Below, piece after piece: positions 34,220 to 45,485 of a stretch of DNA of 64,000 bases. A program made the position numbers and the translations under genes. Each line of letters starts with the position of its first letter. The stretch's first letter is position 1. The DNA is taken from assembly GCA_903813345.2 (NCBI GenBank), contig CAIIXF020000009.1, positions 25,270,740 to 25,334,739 on the forward strand, given 5' to 3'. A model generated the notes under the pieces. The model made no database searches. It saw nothing but the letters and a program-made list of their open reading frames with translations, and had not been told where the DNA came from. The DNA comes from Owenia fusiformis (lineage: Eukaryota > Annelida > Polychaeta > Sabellida > Oweniidae).

Positions 34220-37200
34220 AGTAGTGACCACCATGCTAAAATTAGTTTCAATTTAAATCGGAATTTCCCTCCACAAGAATTCCATCAACAGGGATTTTCA
34301 TCCAATATTGTGTAGTCACAGAGAAAACGTGGACGAATGGGACATAACCCAAATCAAAGAAATAATCTATTCTAAACGTTTCTGTTAGATGGTTAATAAC
34401 ATCCATTTTCTATCATTCTGGCATAATATTTAGTAAGTTCTGTTATTGATATAGTTGTAAATTAACAGATATGAATTTCTAGACTGCCAATTCATGTTAA
34501 ACTGATCCTTTATTCTTACCTGATTAGTATTCTAATTTTAACATATAGTGAGAAAAAATATCTTCTACATACACCTGAGAAACAGATTCCAGAACTCATC
34601 CAGAACTTTCAGATCGACAATGAAACAAATTAGAAGTGACAGTTAAATGTTTACAATCGGCAGGTACACTGATTTGCCCAGAGAGACTTGTTATATGGGA
34701 ACTGTTTATCTTTCAAAGACTTTGGGAGTTCTTGCAAAAAGTTTAATCCCATCAAATGCATCTTTGCAATATGGCCTGTGAAGCTTATCAGTTCAATGTC
34801 GTTTTCAAACTAAAGACTGATTATTAATCTCCATCCAAAATTCTTCTGATTTGGAACATATACAATAAGCAATATTTGAAAATATTGTTTGCCTAGTAAG
34901 CGCCTAATGTGCATATGTAGTAATTAAAAAAGGCAAATATTAATTTATTTCGTGAGCAAATTTTTATGCTATGAAAATTTACAGGAAAAATAAACCGGAA
35001 ATAGCAACCAAGCTCTTTTTAATCTAAAGTACGCAATTGGCGTCGTTTATTATTATCTTCACATAATTTATTTATTTATTTATTTAGCCTCCAATACTGA
35101 AGAATAGTTTGACAATTAAAACAATCTTACACTATACCTTATGCTAATTAAACAATTACAATATCATGATAAATAATCATAATTGTGTTTGAAGTTATTG
35201 AAACGTTAAAAAGTTTCAATTGCATTCAAACTTTGTATTTTTGAAACACAATTTGAATAATTTTCAAATCTTTATAAGTATTCATGATCAACTATCATTA
35301 ATATTTCTGAGGTTTGAAATTACTAATTCCACCAGATGGATTGCATTTCAAATATAAATGGCCGACATGGGGGCGTATTAGGGGCCTTGTTTTTCAAAAC
35401 GGGACTCGTGTTTAAAAAAATGCGCCCCCCCCGTAAAACAAAGTGTTTACATATAGAAACGTTTATTAGTTTCAACTATACCTTTATCATATATGATTTT
35501 ATATTCAATATGATGAATTTTGTATCTACGATCGCCATTTAAGCCCAACGGCATTTTAACAAGGTTTGGGTTTGAAACAAGTTAGAATACTTTTAGTACA
35601 TGACTGACTATGCGTATTCTAGCGTTTTTCCGCTAAATTGTAACATTTTAGATGACCTAGTTCCCAGTATATATTATATTCCCATGTTTATTTTTCATTT
35701 TTATACATATCCGCCTTGACATGTCCTGACATATATATCAGTAATGGCGTCTATGTTGCAAAAGATCCAGGATTTAAAACAACAGAAACAGTTAGTACAT
35801 TAGCATGGGGCGGAGGCGCCCAGTGGCCTATGAGCAAAACAATTGTGGGAACCCGAGAATGACATCTTAAATATTTAACGACAAAATATCTCATTTAGTG
35901 CAACCCATGTCTATAGGCTTTTCGAACATCAGAGGCTGCTCGCAGAGTCATGAGCCTGGGATCCTCTAATTCTACTCAAATGTGTCTGGGGATGACGGCA
36001 GGTATACTCGCCAGCAGACCTTTAAGTATTCAAAAGAGGAAATAGCCATCACTTCCTGTCCAAAATGTGTGACAATATTTAATATTTACATATATATTCT
36101 GAATATATAGATCTACAACAGATTAATACCTAGATTAATCTGTATGTCTCGATGCATCATTTATTCGAATCGATTTGTTTTCTTTATATTTGTATTTTAT
36201 GATAAATGATGAGTAATACAATACTGCTATTCTAAGTGAGCTTATCTTCACCTTTATTTCACAATGGTATCTTATCTTAATAAACCTGTATCAAATTCGT
36301 TGACACAAAGAACACATTCTACATAAGTCTAAATGAATGTGTGGAAGCTTATGTAATAAACAATTTATAATCACCAGTATTTTCATGGTCTATTATTTCT
36401 ATTTATCGTATAATCCAATCTCAATTTTAGAAATTCTCAAAGGATAAGTTTTATTCATCTATCTCTACGATAGCTCTATTCCAAAGGACGATATGCTATG
36501 CAGTTTGGCAATCGTAGTTTTTTCAAAATGTTGAACCTATTTTCTCAAAAGAGGATCTTCTTTTTCTGGTTTTTATTGCTTGAAAAGATTATTCAACAAG
36601 GGGTCTAAAACTTCGTCAAAAGAAGAATGGTATTGAAAGTCTAGTTTTGAAGATATCCATTTTCGATGATCAAAATTATGCTGAAAACAATGGATAGCGC
36701 GAGTTTTCCATATGGGAAAATAACATGGGATATGTGGTTTTTAACTTTAACACATTTCAATACACATCCCCTTCAGAAATTGTTAATATAGTGTAGAAGA
36801 AATTTTCGATATGTTCAAATTGAGAAAAACAAGATCCTCTTTTTAGAAAATGAGCCTAACATTTTTTTTAAAATTCCAGGGTGGGGTCCTAATCCATAAA
36901 TTTTCAGAGAGTTGGATTGATATTTTATTACCATGGGAACTTCACTTGAAAGAAAATATATTGTTTTAATAAAAAAAACACTGTATTGATGGCCAGAAAG
37001 TACCCATGGTGAAAGATATGACCGTCTAAAATCACTTGCCATACTGCACATGGACCTTTTGAATCGCGTGTTTTGGTCTTAAAAAATCAAGACATACAAG
37101 AAGTGATCAAAATATTAGCTCGAATCTTTTGGATTGGTGATTATGAATTTATAAACAGTTAAAAGACAATCACGACATTCTGACATTTTCAGTTTTGGAA

Positions 37201-37529
37201 AATATCGAGTTGCGTCCCTAGGAGCAAATTCTCCCTTGAATCTAGTTCTCCTACACAACAAAGTGGATAGGGAAGCAAGACCCTGAAGGCATTTTCATAA
37301 ACTTCCTGAAATCTGAATGATCAAAGCCAAGTGTATTGCTGGCCGAAATATGGAGCTCTGGACGAAAAGCATTTATTGGGCTCTAAACGAATACAAGTGT
37401 TATTAACCTATATTAGGAGTATATCGAGAGTACGATTTTCTACAACAGAGAAAACGATTTTAGTCTTATATAAAGCCCCGTTTCGCAAATGCACATTTAA
37501 ATACTTTCGCATTTAAGATAGCTGTGGTA
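34220..37529. other. Gene-free stretch
   Basis: No exon or RNA gene recognised on either strand. AT-rich with a short TTTA microsatellite at about 35070-35085. Confidence 0.4.
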
Positions 37530-37676
37530 ATTGTCGATTTCGATATTTTTAGTTTTCATCAAATTAAACTACTTTATAGTTGATGTAATGCTTTGAATTT
37601 TGGACCGAATCAGGCTTATATACGACATGGAAACCCTGGACTATGTTAAATTGTTCATATATCGTCCGTGGGCGCC

Positions 37677-37706
37677 ACACAGTTCAACGATATCGTTGAA
37701 CTGTGT
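37677..37706. repeat. 30-bp perfect palindrome
   Basis: The arm ACACAGTTCAACGAT is followed directly by its reverse complement, with GATATC at the centre. Flanks pair further (GACATGGAAAC near 37624 with GTTTCCATGTC near 37740), making a ~140-bp cruciform-capable block. Confidence 0.85.
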
Positions 37707-38884
37707 TGCCAACGATGAACAAATTATCATACTCCGAAGTTTCCATGTCATATAATGGTACGTTCACACCAACGGCGCTTTGATGGCGCTTTAAAGCGGC
37801 TTGTAAAGCGGCACCAAAGCGTAACAAAGCTTAATTAAAGCGTCGGGGTCGTAATAGGTCGTAGAAAAGCTCGGGAGTAAAGCGGGATATTCGGCAAGAG
37901 CGCTAAAGAATTTTAACTGTTTAAGCGTTCGCACCAACGGCGCTTTGATGGCGCTTTAAAGCGGATTGTAAAGCGGCACCAAAGCGTAACAAAGCTTGAT
38001 TAAAGCGTCGGGATCGTAATAGGTCGTAGAAAAGTTCGGAGTAAAGCGGGATATTCGGCAAGAGCGCCAAAAAATGTTAAACTGTTTAAAAATTTTGGGC
38101 GCTCTATTACGAATTGATTGAAGCGCCGAGAGCGTATCAAAGCTTAACAAACCGTAACAAAGCTCAACAAAGCTTGACTCAAAGCGTAAGAAAGCTTAAC
38201 ACAGCTTGGTTCAAAGCGGGGACCCCAGTCTATTCACGGTCTGTTACCACTTGACACGCTTCGTTAAGATGTCTCAAGATTTGCTACGATCTGGCATGAA
38301 GATCTGACACGAGGTCAGACGCTTTCATCAATATCTGACACTCTTTGTTACACTTTCCTGAGGGACTCTCAAGCTTTCCAACGAATTGAGACGCTTTAAT
38401 CAAGGATTGAAACGCTTTGCTGTACGCTTGAAAGTTTTCACACGCTATATCACGCCGTGCGACAAACGTCATGTCTTCTTCAGATAGGTCATGCTCTGGT
38501 CCATCTGGAATTTCTGGATCTCGTTGTTCTGCCATCGTGTTCTCGAGTCAAAGATGCAATGGTTTTATGGATCTACTGCATCTTTATATAGTCATTGGAT
38601 CAAAAGCGGCATGGAATCGGCGATCTCGACATTTTCCAATGCGTGACAGAGCTTAACAGAGCGTAACAATGCACAACAGAGTTTTGCAATCGTATCAGAG
38701 CCTGATTTAAAGCGTCATAATCGCATCAAAGCGTAATAATGCTTATCAAAGCTTTTCAAAGCGTGATTTCAAGCGTAACAAAGCCTGATCAAAGCGGGAT
38801 CAAAGCGTGAGGAACCCTTTAGAGCTATGTTAAGCTTTCCTACGCTTTGGATCAAGTTTTTCTGAGCTTTGTTACGGTTTGTTA

Positions 38885-40146
38885 TGTCACCACCAAAAGT
38901 GGTGACATATTGTTATGGTCTCCGTTTTTTTCCGACGGCGGTTGGTGGTTGGTGGTTGGAGGTTGGAGGTTGGCGTCCGGCGTCCGGCGTCTGTAACAAT
39001 TTTTACAACTTCCTATAACTTAACAAATACTGTTTAGACTGACTTCAATTTTTTTCTAAATCATCTACATGTTCTCAGAAGTTCAAATCTGACTTTAGAT
39101 TTGACATTTGACCTTCAATGACCTTCTCAAGGTCAAAAAGGTCTTTTTTCAACTTGCTTCACATTGACTAAATTTTTTTTCAAAATCACCTACATGTTCT
39201 CAGAAATTCAAATCTGACTTTAGATTTGACATTTGACCTTCAAATCTGACTTAAGATTTGACATTTGACCTTCAATGACCTTCTCAAGGTCAAAAAAGGT
39301 CAAAAAGGTCTGTTTTCAACTTGCTTCAAATTGACTAAAAATTTTTTTCAAAATCATCTACGTGTTCTCAGAAATTCAAATCTGACTTTAGATTTGACTT
39401 AAGATTTGACATTTGACCTTCAATGACCTTCTCAAAGTCAAAAAAGGTCAAAAAGGTATTTTTTCAACTTGCTTCAAATTGACTAAATTTTTTTTTCAAA
39501 ATCATCTACATGTTCTCAGAAATTCAAATCTGACTTTAGATTTGACATTTGACCTTCAATGACCTTCTCAATGTCAAAAAAGGTCAAAAAGGTATTTTTT
39601 CATCTTGCTTCAAATTGACTAATTTTTTTTTTTCAAAATCATCTACATGTTCTCAGAAATTCAAATATGACTTTAGATTTGACATTTGACCTTCAATGAC
39701 CTTCTCAAGGTCAAAAAAGGTCAAAAAGGTCTTTTTTCAACTTGCTTCAAATTGACTAATTTTTTTTCAAAATCATCTACATGTTCTCAGAAATTCAAAT
39801 CTGACTTTAGATTTGACATTTGACCTTTAATGACCTTCTCAAGGTCGAAAAAGGTCAAAAAGGTCTGTTTTCAACTTGCTTCAAATTGACCAAATTTTTT
39901 TTCAAAATCATCTACATCTTTTCAGAAGTTCAAATTTGACTTTACAAGTTCTCAGAAGTTCAAATCTGACTTTAGATTTGACCTTCAATGACCTTCTCAA
40001 GGTCAAAAAGGTCTTTTTCAACTTGCTTCAAATTGACTAAAAAAAATTTTCAAAATCATCTACGTGTTCTCAGAAGTTCAAATCTGACTTTAGATTTGAC
40101 TTAAGATTTGACATTTGACCTTCAATGACCTAACTAGGTGGTGACA
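38885..40146. mobile_element. Inserted element with TGTCACCACC termini
   Basis: Perfect 10-bp inverted ends TGTCACCACC (38885-38894) and GGTGGTGACA (40137-40146) bound a GGTTGG-rich leader and a tandem array. The leader resembles a fragment at about 31792-31900, so this is a repeated family. It interrupts the outer element. Confidence 0.7.
39000..40135. repeat. ~140-bp tandem array rich in AGGTCA/TGACCT
   Basis: About eight copies of a unit containing CAACTTGCTTCAAATTGACT, ATCTACATGTTCTCAGAA, CAAATCTGACTTTAGATTTG, then ACATTTGACCTTCAATGACC and TTCTCAAGGTCAAAAAGGTC. Each unit holds two TGACCTT and one to three AGGTCA hexamers. It is non-coding by eye. Confidence 0.9.
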
Positions 40147-40555
40147 TTTTGTCATGTTAATGCCTTGTTAAGCTTTGATACGCTCTCGGCGCTTAATCGA
40201 TTCGTAACAGAGCGCCCAAAATTTTTTAAGAGTTTAAATTTTTTGGCGCTCTTGCCGAATATCCCGCTTTACTCTGAGCTTTTCTACGACCTATTACGAC
40301 CCCGACGCTTTAATCAAACTTTGTTACGCTTTGGTGCCGCTTTACAAGCCGCTTTAAAGCGCCATCAAAGCGCCGTTGGTATGAAGAAAAATGACAAAAA
40401 TGACGGCGCTTTGCTCGCCGATTTAAAGCGTGGCATTCGCCGTTGGTGTGAACGTACCTTAAGTCACATCTAGTTCAAATATCAAAGCATGCTTTCAACT
40501 ATAATAGAGTTTAATTCAATGAAAACTAAAATTATCGAAATCGTCACTTTCCGTC

Positions 40556-41737
40556 CGCCATTTTAAAAGCGAAGGTAACGGCCATTACTTTCGCTTGATA
40601 CTGACCAGTGACAACTGGATAAAGCTGAATAGAGCTGAATAATCAGCACTTGTTTTTATTTGTTTTAGTTGGGCCAGACTGCCATAAGCTGAATAGAGCT
40701 GAATAATCAGCACTTGTTTTTATTTGTTTTGGTTGGGCCAGACTGTCATAGGCTTCAATGGTAAGAACTAGCAATACTCACTTGATTCTATGATTTATCA
40801 AAAAGTGTTAGCTGAATCTGTCTTAAATGATATAGTATGGAATCACCTCGTTAGTTATGTTCACATTATAATTAATTATTGAACTTTGGTTGTTTAACCA
40901 TGGTATTAAAGAATTTTATAAAGATTGCATCAATGAAGATTTCTTAAAATATCACGACGAAAAACGAGAATTGGTGAGATTTCGTCAAAACTAAACAGAA
41001 ATTCCTCCATTCAGTTCAAATCACAGCTGTTTAGAGCTTAATATACAGAATAGTAACGTTTTGAACACCCTCTTTAATTTTAATGCTACAATGTATTTTG
41101 GGGGTTCTGTTATGTAGGTATTATAATTCAAATAAAAAGACCATTCACGTTTTCAGCTTTTAGATGATATCATGGGCATTCTATCAGATAATCCCTTGAA
41201 ATGCCCGTGATGACATCAAGTTTTGGGCTGCCATCTTGAATTATACATTGTTAATTGTCATCAGGGTTTTAAGGCAATATGATGACGGGGACTTATGATG
41301 TAAATCTACATCTGAAAACATATAGTTCTTGGCTCATAGAGTGCGTTGTTTATCGCTTTTATCTTTTTCACATCTTTTTCTTTGAACCTTATTTTTACGT
41401 ACTTCTTACTATTTTACTATATTTCCAGCTGCCATTCACACAAGCGTCTTTTATTTAAGATAATTGTTTTGTCATCAATACATTTCTGATATGAATGTCA
41501 AAACAAATATCATTGCCTTCTTTACAAAACATTGTGCGATATAAACTAATTATCATTAATCCTTTAATCTAGAAAATCTAGCCTTTCCTCCTCTTCCTCG
41601 ATTAGTTGTCTGGTTTATTTGTTTCGATACGGTTGAGCTGCCACACAACCCACAGCGTTGTCTTACAGCAGTATAGTAGACTAATTGATGTTTCAATGTT
41701 TAGCCCTGTTAGTCAAAAACTTGTTACATCCAAAAAC
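40556..41737. other. Stretch with a short direct repeat, no gene seen
   Basis: A direct repeat of about 80 bases (GCTGAATAGAGCTGAATAAT ... GTTGGGCCAGACTG) occurs at 40622-40682 and 40686-40746. No exon recognised. Confidence 0.5.
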
Positions 41738-42389
41738 AAATATGTAGTCGGGAAGGGCATTGTAATTGTGTCACTGCCATATCGACGTGACCTTCTTACA
41801 AGGTGTCCCAAATATGTAGTCGGGAAGGGCAATGTAATTGTGTCACTGCCATATCGACGTGACCTTCTTACAAGGTGTCCCAAATATGTAGTCGGGAAGG
41901 GCAATGTAAATGTGTCACTGCCATATCGACGTGACCTTCTTACAAGGTGTCCCAAATATGTAGTCGGGAAGGGCAATGTAATTGTGTCACTGCCATATCG
42001 ACGTGACCTTCTTACAATGTGTCCCAAATATGTAGTCGGGAAGGGCAATGTAATTGTGTCACTGCCATATCGACGTGACCTTCTTACAAGGTGTCCCAAA
42101 TATGTAGTCGGGAAGGGCATTGTAATTGTGTCACTGCCATATCGACGTGACCTTCTTACAAGGTGTCCCAAATATGTAGTCGGGAAGGGCAATGTAATTG
42201 TGTCACTGCCATATCGACGTGACCTTCTTACAAGGTGTCCCAAATATGTAGTCGGGAAGGGCAATGTAATTGTGTCACTGCCATATCGACGTGACCTTCT
42301 TACACGGTGTCCCAAATATGTAGTCGGGAAGGGCAATGTAATTGTGTCACTGCCATGTCGACGTGACCTTCTTACAAGGTGTCCCAAAA
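41738..42389. repeat. 72-bp tandem array, nine copies, open on both strands
   Basis: Units begin at 41738 and every 72 bases to 42314, nearly identical (differences such as GGGCAATG/GGGCATTG). As 72 is divisible by three and the unit lacks stops in one frame on each strand, it reads as a 24-residue repeat on plus (KYVVGKGNVIVSLPYRRDLL, then TRCP) and another on minus. The plus frame has an ATG at about 41696 and ends at 42415. No splice or promoter evidence or known family was found, so I regard it as a minisatellite first. Confidence 0.9.
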
Positions 42390-42728
42390 ATTGTACCGAG
42401 ACCAATAAAGAATAACTCTTATGTAAATGATGGGATATTCTTTAGATTTCGTCATCGGTCTGGCAATTTGATTATCATAAATATCTGATTGTTTTAATAA
42501 ATCCATTGGTTTTAAAGAAAAGATTCACCCTTATTTCAATGTTGTTCAGATACAAACATAGAACAACAGTCTGTGAGTGATTGAGAAATATTCTTGAAAT
42601 TCCGTCATCACTGGTCCCAGTTTGGTTATAAAGACGTTACGTCCTTATAACAAAATGGATGAACATCCAAAAACTTATTTTCATTATTTTCACCAAGAAG
42701 GAGTCACGAGTATATACATCCAAGGGCT

Positions 42729-42877
42729 CCCATAATCGAGGGAGAGTTTTCCACTTCATCAACCAGGACGTTAATAGGCTTAACACAACGCAACCAAGAC
42801 GTTATGAAATTCACCAGACATGACATAACGTCCTGGTTGCTGAAGTGAAGAATTCTCACTCGATTATTGGAGCTGCT
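42729..42877. mobile_element. Foldback MITE, ~45-bp arms
   Basis: CATAATCGAGGGAGAG ... CAACCAGGACGTTA recurs inverted as TAACGTCCTGGTTG ... CTCACTCGATTATTGG. A related copy lies at 51420-51530, just outside the LINE insertion. Confidence 0.8.
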
Positions 42878-43113
42878 GGAAATATTTGCTCGTGCCTAAC
42901 TAGCTTTTCAGTACCCGGATGTCTTTCTCAGGAAGTAATCAACTTATGATTTGTTAACGCTCAGTGCCGGATCTGGAAGCTATCAGGGGGCACATTCCAA
43001 GTCAGAAAAAAATTCAAGGCTTGCGTAGAAAAAGTGTTGCCCCTAAAACCATTTCACAATATATTTTGCACTTGTCAGATGTTTATATCACATCATGTAT
43101 GCATTAATTAAGA

Positions 43114-43282
43114 AATATAGACCGAAGAGCAGGGGTAATATTGTCGAATACACCCCGCAGGGCTAGGCACAAACGTTTTCTGTACCCCAAACGACCGAAG
43201 GGAGTGAGGGGTTCGAAAGTTTTTTGTGCCTAGCCCTAAGGGGTGTATTGGACGATATTATACCTGCTCTGAGGTCTATATT
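43114..43282. mobile_element. Foldback MITE with AATATAGACC ends
   Basis: AATATAGACCGAAGAGCAGG on the left pairs with CCTGCTCTGAGGTCTATATT on the right. Inner GGGCTAGGCACAAA pairs with TTTGTGCCTAGCCC. Confidence 0.85.
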
Positions 43283-43289
43283 ACGATTC

Positions 43290-45330
43290 GAACATGAAAA
43301 CTCACCAAAATGTTTCGAATATTCATTATGGTCCGCCATTACTACGGCCCGCCGTTATGACGTCACACATTACACGTATTACCAGGGGTTTTGTTCGCGA
43401 ATATACCCCGGGTGAAATGTTGACTTTGTTTACAGTTTATAGAAGGCGTGAATACATTCATGTTCGAATTCCAAATTCACAATGCTCTATATATTATTGA
43501 TCACTTGCTGGCCAATAAGAACACATATTACAACAGAGGCATGATTGATATATGCAAACTGCAATAAGAGAAAACATTGACCCATTGTGACATATTTCTA
43601 AATAGCATCATAATGATCAGTCAAATAGGTGCTTATGTATATAAAAAAATGGATGTCTAGATTGAAGATAACCTTGCAAAATGTTTCTGGTTTGATTTCA
43701 ATTGTTTTGAAAGAATCTAGAATTAGAATCTTTCCGGCTCATGCCATTCCTTGTCATGTCTATTTTCTAAAAATCACAAAAGTGCACACTTTATTTCAGG
43801 AAAACTAAAGATTTTTACAATAATGTATTATTTTTCTATTTTTCTACCATTTTCACCCATTTTTGCACTTTGAATCCATCATAACTTCACCAATTTATAA
43901 CATATTGTGAATCTTTTGGGAGATATTGTATTTGATATTGTAAGGAATAGATTGGTAGGTCAATTGTACATTTTGCTTGCAATTTTGTCACCCCTATAGA
44001 TCTGATTCTGCCTTTAAAGGGCTGATCAACACACATCATTCTTTGTCTGCTTGGTTTATTCACCAGCTTGGCCAAGGTAAAATACCCGCATACACTTGAT
44101 TCAAGAACTTGTCCATTAGATTTACCAAAATTAATTTGACTTCTATTTTGCAACCATTTTCCATTATTGGTAGATCACACATGAGGCAACAATTAAAAAA
44201 AATGATGTATATTCACGGACCACCTCAGGATAAGTCCTTAGTCCCATCCTCGGTCGCAAAAAAATATTTATAGTTTGACTTATTCTCTCTGATCCATGCA
44301 TATTCCAATCCTATTTCGCATTTAGAAACATGGCATTTTCTAATGTTCGTGGTAAATAGACAATGTTAGTAATTTTCAATTTCGTTTCCATCTTATCGTT
44401 CCAAATATCGAGATGCATACCAAATCGTAAGTTAATGTACGTCGGATGCCTACATGAACTTCGGTCAACTCTAAAAAAAATTACACCCATTTGATATTTA
44501 AACAAGCTACAATTAGATAACTCAAAAGAATTAAGATACAAACTCCACTGTGTACAGTTGATAGAATATACGCGGGGTTGAATTGAACATATCAGAAGGT
44601 TATTTGGACACTAAAAGAAATTATGTATTGTTCTAAATGAATAAAAAGGATGATCTGAAACTTACTGGGTTTATGTAATAAATAAAATTGCAGATGAAAT
44701 AATTACAATACTTAATAATTACTATTGTTTTCTTGATCAATATTGAATCAGGTTTAATTCATGTTCATAATAATCTTATCAAATAATTATCATGGTCTTG
44801 CAAAAAACTTTAAATTGTTATGATGGAATTAGATTAATTGGTAAAAACTATCTGAGTTAGCAATTATGGCATAAGTATTGAATGGTAAAAAAACAGTTGA
44901 TCATTTATTTATTAAGTATGAATTGTTGACGCATGAAATATTTCTATTTTAATACAAAGAATGATAGCTTATGTCGCCAAAGCTTTCATTTATCTGTGAG
45001 AAAATAGCATCTTTTTATCAAACAAATCCCATATTTTTACGCATCGTGCTTTTCAATACCAACACTATTTGAGTTCAGCTTGTTGTTATATATGCTGGGC
45101 ATTAGGTAATTCACTTTTAAACATTTAAATCGAATATAAAGCAATTTGGACGTGGTTGACTGATTATCATTTTCATAAGGATTAATATAGCCAGCTTTCA
45201 AAGCTGTTATATCCGTCAGTCCGTCAATCATTGTAACATTAATTGGATGGGAAAATTAGAAAAACTTAATTGATACATACCATTGTTGAAGTGGGTTGAG
45301 CATTGTGTTTATGATGAACACCTAGGTGAT
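43290..45330. other. Upstream region of the astacin gene, no exon seen
   Basis: A block at about 43690-44160 (TCCGGCTCATGCCATTCC ... CCTATAGATCTGATTCTGCC) is repeated in inverted orientation at about 56090-56420, marking a dispersed repeat family. Nothing coding was recognised. Confidence 0.45.
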
Positions 45331-45337
45331 AATAAGC

Positions 45338-45343
45338 TATAAG
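45338..45343 (+). promoter_or_regulatory. Possible TATA element of the astacin gene
   Basis: TATAAG lies 62 bases before the first coding exon ATG, leaving room for a short leader. It is a single weak match in AT-rich DNA. Confidence 0.3.
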
Positions 45344-45404
45344 AATTAATTTAAGAGCGAGGAGGAACAGTTGTCAGGAGACAGGGAGTCCTCAGGGAAC
45401 GAAC

Positions 45405-45485
45405 ATGCAGTCACATACACTTCTAACCACCATCATTTTGGGGACTTTAATTTCTCAGGGATTTACCAAACCGATGTCATTAGAT
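45405..45485 (+). CDS. Astacin exon 1, signal peptide
   Basis: 27 codons ending at GAT|GTAAGT (phase 0). N-terminal MQSH is followed by the hydrophobic core LLTTIILGTLIS, then QGFTKP, a plausible signal peptidase region. Confidence 0.8.

Larger units (their letters stand above)
37530..40555. mobile_element. Nested long-inverted-repeat transposon, non-autonomous
   Basis: The ends at about 37531 (GATTTCGATATTTTTAGTTT) and about 40552 (inverted) pair, and pairing continues for long stretches. GTTCACACCAACGGCG at 37763 pairs with CGCCGTTGGTGTGAAC near 40440. About 300 bases from 37910 (GCGCTTTGATGGCGCTTTAA, GTAATAGGTCGTAGAAAAG) pair with 40180-40380. The interior is crowded with AAAGCG/AAAGCTT motifs. 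A second element (38885-40146) is inserted inside. No transposase was found. A short relative of the outer end is at about 17340-17480. Confidence 0.75.
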
